64,000 nucleotides of DNA from positions 372,001 to 436,000 of the forward strand of contig JBAGRP010000001.1 of NCBI GenBank assembly GCA_036924855.1, read 5' to 3'. The position numbers and the translations under genes were made by a program. Shown piece by piece: positions 63,366 to 64,000 of this stretch; position 1 is the stretch's first letter, and each line of letters starts with the position of its first letter. This DNA is from Nitrobacteraceae bacterium AZCC 2146 (GTDB lineage: Bacteria; Pseudomonadota; Alphaproteobacteria; Rhizobiales; Xanthobacteraceae). The notes under the pieces were generated by a model. That model was not told the origin of the DNA. It saw only the letters and a list, made by a program, of their open reading frames with translations, and ran no database searches.

Positions 63366-64000
63366 CGCCGGATGGCTCGTCGCTGCCCTTGCGGAACGGC
63401 CCGGCCTCGGTCAGTTCGCGGACCGCTTCGGCCACATGGGCGCGCTCGTGCTTGAGGTAATCGGCGACGGCGCGGCGAAAGCCGGGGTCGGCAATGTAAT
63501 GCGCGGAGTAGGTGGTCTGCGGCAGATAACCACGCGCAATCTTGTGCTCGCCCTGGGCGCCGGCCTCGACGGTCTTCAACCCGCGCGCAATCGCAAAATC
63601 GATCGCCTGATAATAGCAGACCTCGAAATGCAGGAACGGGTGATGCTCGATGGCGCCCCAGTGCCGGCCGAACAACGTATCCGAGCCGATGAAATTGATC
63701 GCGCCGGCAATCCATTTGCCATCGCGCTTCGCCATGATCAGCGCGACGTCGTTGCTCATGCTTTCGCCGATCAGCGTGTAGAAGGCACGGGTCAGATACG
63801 GCCGGCCCCATTTGCGCGAGCCGGTCTCCATGTAGAAGGCGAAGAACGCATCCCATGCATCCTCGGTGATGTCCTTGCCGGTCAGCGCGTGGATGGTGAT
63901 GCCGTTGGCCAGCGCGTCGCGGCGCTCGCGCTTGATCGCCTTGCGATGCCGGGAGGCGAGGGTGGCGAGGAAATCATCGAAGGTTTTGTAGCCCTCATTG
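63352..64000 (-). CDS. FemAB-like/GNAT acyltransferase (DUF482), 3' part
   Basis: The visible 216 codons carry NEGYKTFDDFLATLASRHRK, IKRERRDALANGITIHAL and MAKRDGKWIAGAINFIGSDTLFGR. HFEVCYYQAIDFAIARGLKTVEAG and QGEHKIARGYLP follow. These are signatures of the GNAT-fold family (peptidoglycan biosynthesis/recognition-like, PF04339 type). The reaction is unknown. The start lies outside the window; the stop is inside the repeat at 63352. Confidence 0.88.
   Translation of the reverse strand, partial: NEGYKTFDDFLATLASRHRKAIKRERRDALANGITIHALTGKDITEDAWDAFFAFYMETGSRKWGRPYLTRAFYTLIGESMSNDVALIMAKRDGKWIAGAINFIGSDTLFGRHWGAIEHHPFLHFEVCYYQAIDFAIARGLKTVEAGAQGEHKIARGYLPQTTYSAHYIADPGFRRAVADYLKHERAHVAEAVRELTEAGPFRKGSDEPSGDEPA

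Overview
The window is high-GC, densely coding bacterial chromosome with the gene content and order of an alphaproteobacterium. The best fit is the Nitrobacteraceae/Bradyrhizobiaceae (Bradyrhizobium, Rhodopseudomonas, Tardiphaga group). This rests on a MipZ-type division ATPase, a DUF2232 gene inside the ribosomal S6-S18-L9 operon, a phasin, a Bug-family binding protein, PilZ and TadG-like proteins, and several dispersed palindromic repeats of the kind common in that family. I see no rRNA, tRNA, CRISPR array, insertion sequence or prophage. Most of the window is core genome.

Layout. 0-7.1 kb: replication, repair and wall block on the minus strand (cvpA start, radA, TSUP permease, alr, dnaB), with a plus-strand membrane protein between. 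7.1-10.4 kb: cyclopropane fatty acid synthase and a c-type cytochrome-like protein with a very long Lys/Pro/Ala tail. 10.4-14.6 kb: rpsF-rpsR-DUF2232-rplI operon and a membrane-bound diguanylate cyclase. 14.7-22.1 kb: plus-strand fatty acid synthesis run fabD-fabG-acpP-fabF, then mltG, yicC, gmk and a LOG-like gene. 22.1-26 kb: complete ABC importer of unknown substrate (permease, ATPase, binding protein, permease). 26.3-35.2 kb: a minus-strand envelope cluster, lptF-lptG-lptD-surA-like-pdxA-rsmA, followed by an alcohol dehydrogenase. 35.6-38.9 kb: divergent pepA-holC, a lipoprotein and a RidA protein.

38.9-46.3 kb: ABC-F ATPase, a small NepR-like protein, a secreted Gly/His/Trp-rich protein, ndk, TerC, a methyltransferase, panC and mipZ. 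46.3-53.3 kb: exported alpha/beta hydrolase, a VWA protein and a DnaJ membrane protein, a D,D-carboxypeptidase with SPOR domain, a phasin and a TadG-like protein. 53.7-56.9 kb: clpS, broken by a one-base insertion, and clpA. 57-64 kb: two PilZ proteins, a Cys-type relative of glycine/proline reductase B subunits, a lytic transglycosylase, AzlC/AzlD, a Bug binding protein, TrmO, a HIT protein and the 3' part of a FemAB-like/GNAT gene.

How the genes work together. fabD/G/acpP/F supply acyl chains; Cfa modifies them in membrane lipid; LptF/G/D and the SurA-like chaperone export LPS. Alr, MltG, the carboxypeptidase and the soluble transglycosylase make and remodel peptidoglycan, and MipZ positions its division. 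ClpA works with the (here broken) ClpS adaptor. The strongest unusual signals are the clpS frameshift, a paired inverted-repeat operator at the phasin promoter that recurs upstream of the alpha/beta hydrolase, the orphan NepR-like protein, and the cytochrome-like protein with its charged tail. I did not find a convincing wholly new multi-gene system.
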